Below, piece by piece: positions 33,884 to 34,462 of a stretch of DNA of 34,462 nt (positions are counted from its first letter, which is position 1; every line of letters begins with the position of its first letter). The notes under the pieces were generated by a model. It did no database searches. It was not told the origin of the DNA and was given only the letters and a program-made list of their open reading frames with translations. The translations under genes were made by a program, and so were the position numbers. Source of the stretch: Planctomycetaceae bacterium (lineage in GTDB: Bacteria; Planctomycetota; Planctomycetia; Planctomycetales; Planctomycetaceae); assembly GCA_028284485.1 (NCBI GenBank), contig JANQRQ010000096.1, positions 1 through 34,462 of the forward strand, in the 5' to 3' direction.

Positions 33884-34462
33884 ATGACGATCCCCAAGAC
33901 CGATCCGATTGTAAACATTCCGATGGCGACGCCGTTTGATGCGGCTGATGCGGTCGACCACGACGCGCTGGCCAGGAATGTTCAGCGTTGGCTTGCCACT
34001 CCCGCGACGGGATTTCTCGTTGGCTCCCAAACGGGCGAAGAATGGGCACTCAGCGAGCCGGAGAAGCTAGCGGTCGCGAAGACAGTTAAGGAGTGTTTGG
34101 ATGACCAAAGATTCCTCATGGGGGGAATCGATTGCCCCTCGGTGACGGAGACCCTTCGCCGTGCCGAGGCGTTTGCCGACGTCGGCGCCGAGTTGGTCCG
34201 ATTGAGGTTTCCACGTGGGACTCAGAATATCAAACCGTACTTCGAGCAGGTCTTGCCGCGCTGCCCCGTTCCTGTTCTGTTAATGCACCAAAACGAGCCG
34301 GCGCGATTCGGGATGGCGGCAGAACCGGCCGGCGAGCCGGAACTCCTCGGGGCGGTGGCCGACATGGATAACGTGTTTGGATACGTTACCGATCACGATG
34401 TCAGGTTCGAAGCCCGTGTTCGCCGCTGTATCACCCGCGACCGACGATTCTGGATCTGTAAC
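33884..34462 (+). CDS. DapA/NAL-superfamily aldolase-like protein, 3' end cut by window edge
   Basis: The ATG at 33884 opens a frame of 193 codons to the window edge; the family is about 300 residues. MATPFD near residues 14-19, GSQTGEEWALSEPEKL near 48-62 (family GTTGE) and MGGID near 79-83 fit the dihydrodipicolinate synthase/N-acetylneuraminate lyase barrel. Where the catalytic Tyr is usually found (YN.P) this protein has VLLMHQNEP at about 131-139. Where the Schiff-base Lys should be (N.vG.K) it has NVFGYVTDHD at 163-172, with Val168 in place of Lys. It is therefore probably not a classical aldolase. It may use another mechanism or be regulatory. Upstream neighbours face the other way, so operon context is not visible. 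Confidence 0.75.
   Translation, partial: MTIPKTDPIVNIPMATPFDAADAVDHDALARNVQRWLATPATGFLVGSQTGEEWALSEPEKLAVAKTVKECLDDQRFLMGGIDCPSVTETLRRAEAFADVGAELVRLRFPRGTQNIKPYFEQVLPRCPVPVLLMHQNEPARFGMAAEPAGEPELLGAVADMDNVFGYVTDHDVRFEARVRRCITRDRRFWICN

Overview
The window looks like a piece of a Planctomycetota chromosome. The evidence is three tandem DUF1559 prepilin-like genes plus a fourth relic, a DUF1080 protein, a VCBS/FG-GAP secreted protein, a Trx/PDZ protein of the planctomycete type, long proteins of uncertain function, and many dispersed intergenic repeats. TGA ends several intact genes here, so the standard genetic code is assumed. No tRNA, rRNA, CRISPR array or autonomous transposase gene was seen.

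Layout. 1-7376 (all minus strand): 3'-truncated xylulokinase, LOG-family phosphoribohydrolase, stand-alone STAS protein, a large HEAT-repeat lipoprotein and a family-4 glycosyltransferase. 7735-8892: a DUF763 protein. 8893-15568: a repeat-rich accessory stretch holding a DUF1559 relic, a small two-TM protein, two intact DUF1559 genes and a third, full-length DUF1559 gene broken by one in-frame TGA. Between them lie copies of an ordered composite intergenic repeat, REP-like hairpins and a MITE-like element. 15569-16852: a secreted six-motif VCBS/FG-GAP protein, followed by an inverted copy of the composite repeat. 17302-20947 (minus): cytidylate kinase behind a large GH38-like protein that seems to lack the catalytic Asp.

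21596-27857 (plus) is the most unusual part. It is a three-gene operon encoding a PilM-PilN fusion and two single-pass, probably periplasmic proteins. Both of the latter carry extraordinarily Cys/Met-rich modules sharing a CYxMC...MGMM core. I know of no described pilus component with such modules; metal binding or disulfide cross-linking is an inference.

27880-33493 (minus): FolC (convergent with the pilus operon), a DUF1080 protein, a thioredoxin-like/CxxCH/double-PDZ protein, MsrB, a small membrane protein and an alpha/beta hydrolase whose stop lies next to the small protein's start. The window ends with the 5' part of a DapA-superfamily gene (plus strand) that seems to lack the Schiff-base Lys and the catalytic Tyr.

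Most coding calls rest on recognisable motifs read by eye. Start sites are argued from Shine-Dalgarno-like sequences and signal peptides. Repeat comparisons were made by eye, without an alignment program.
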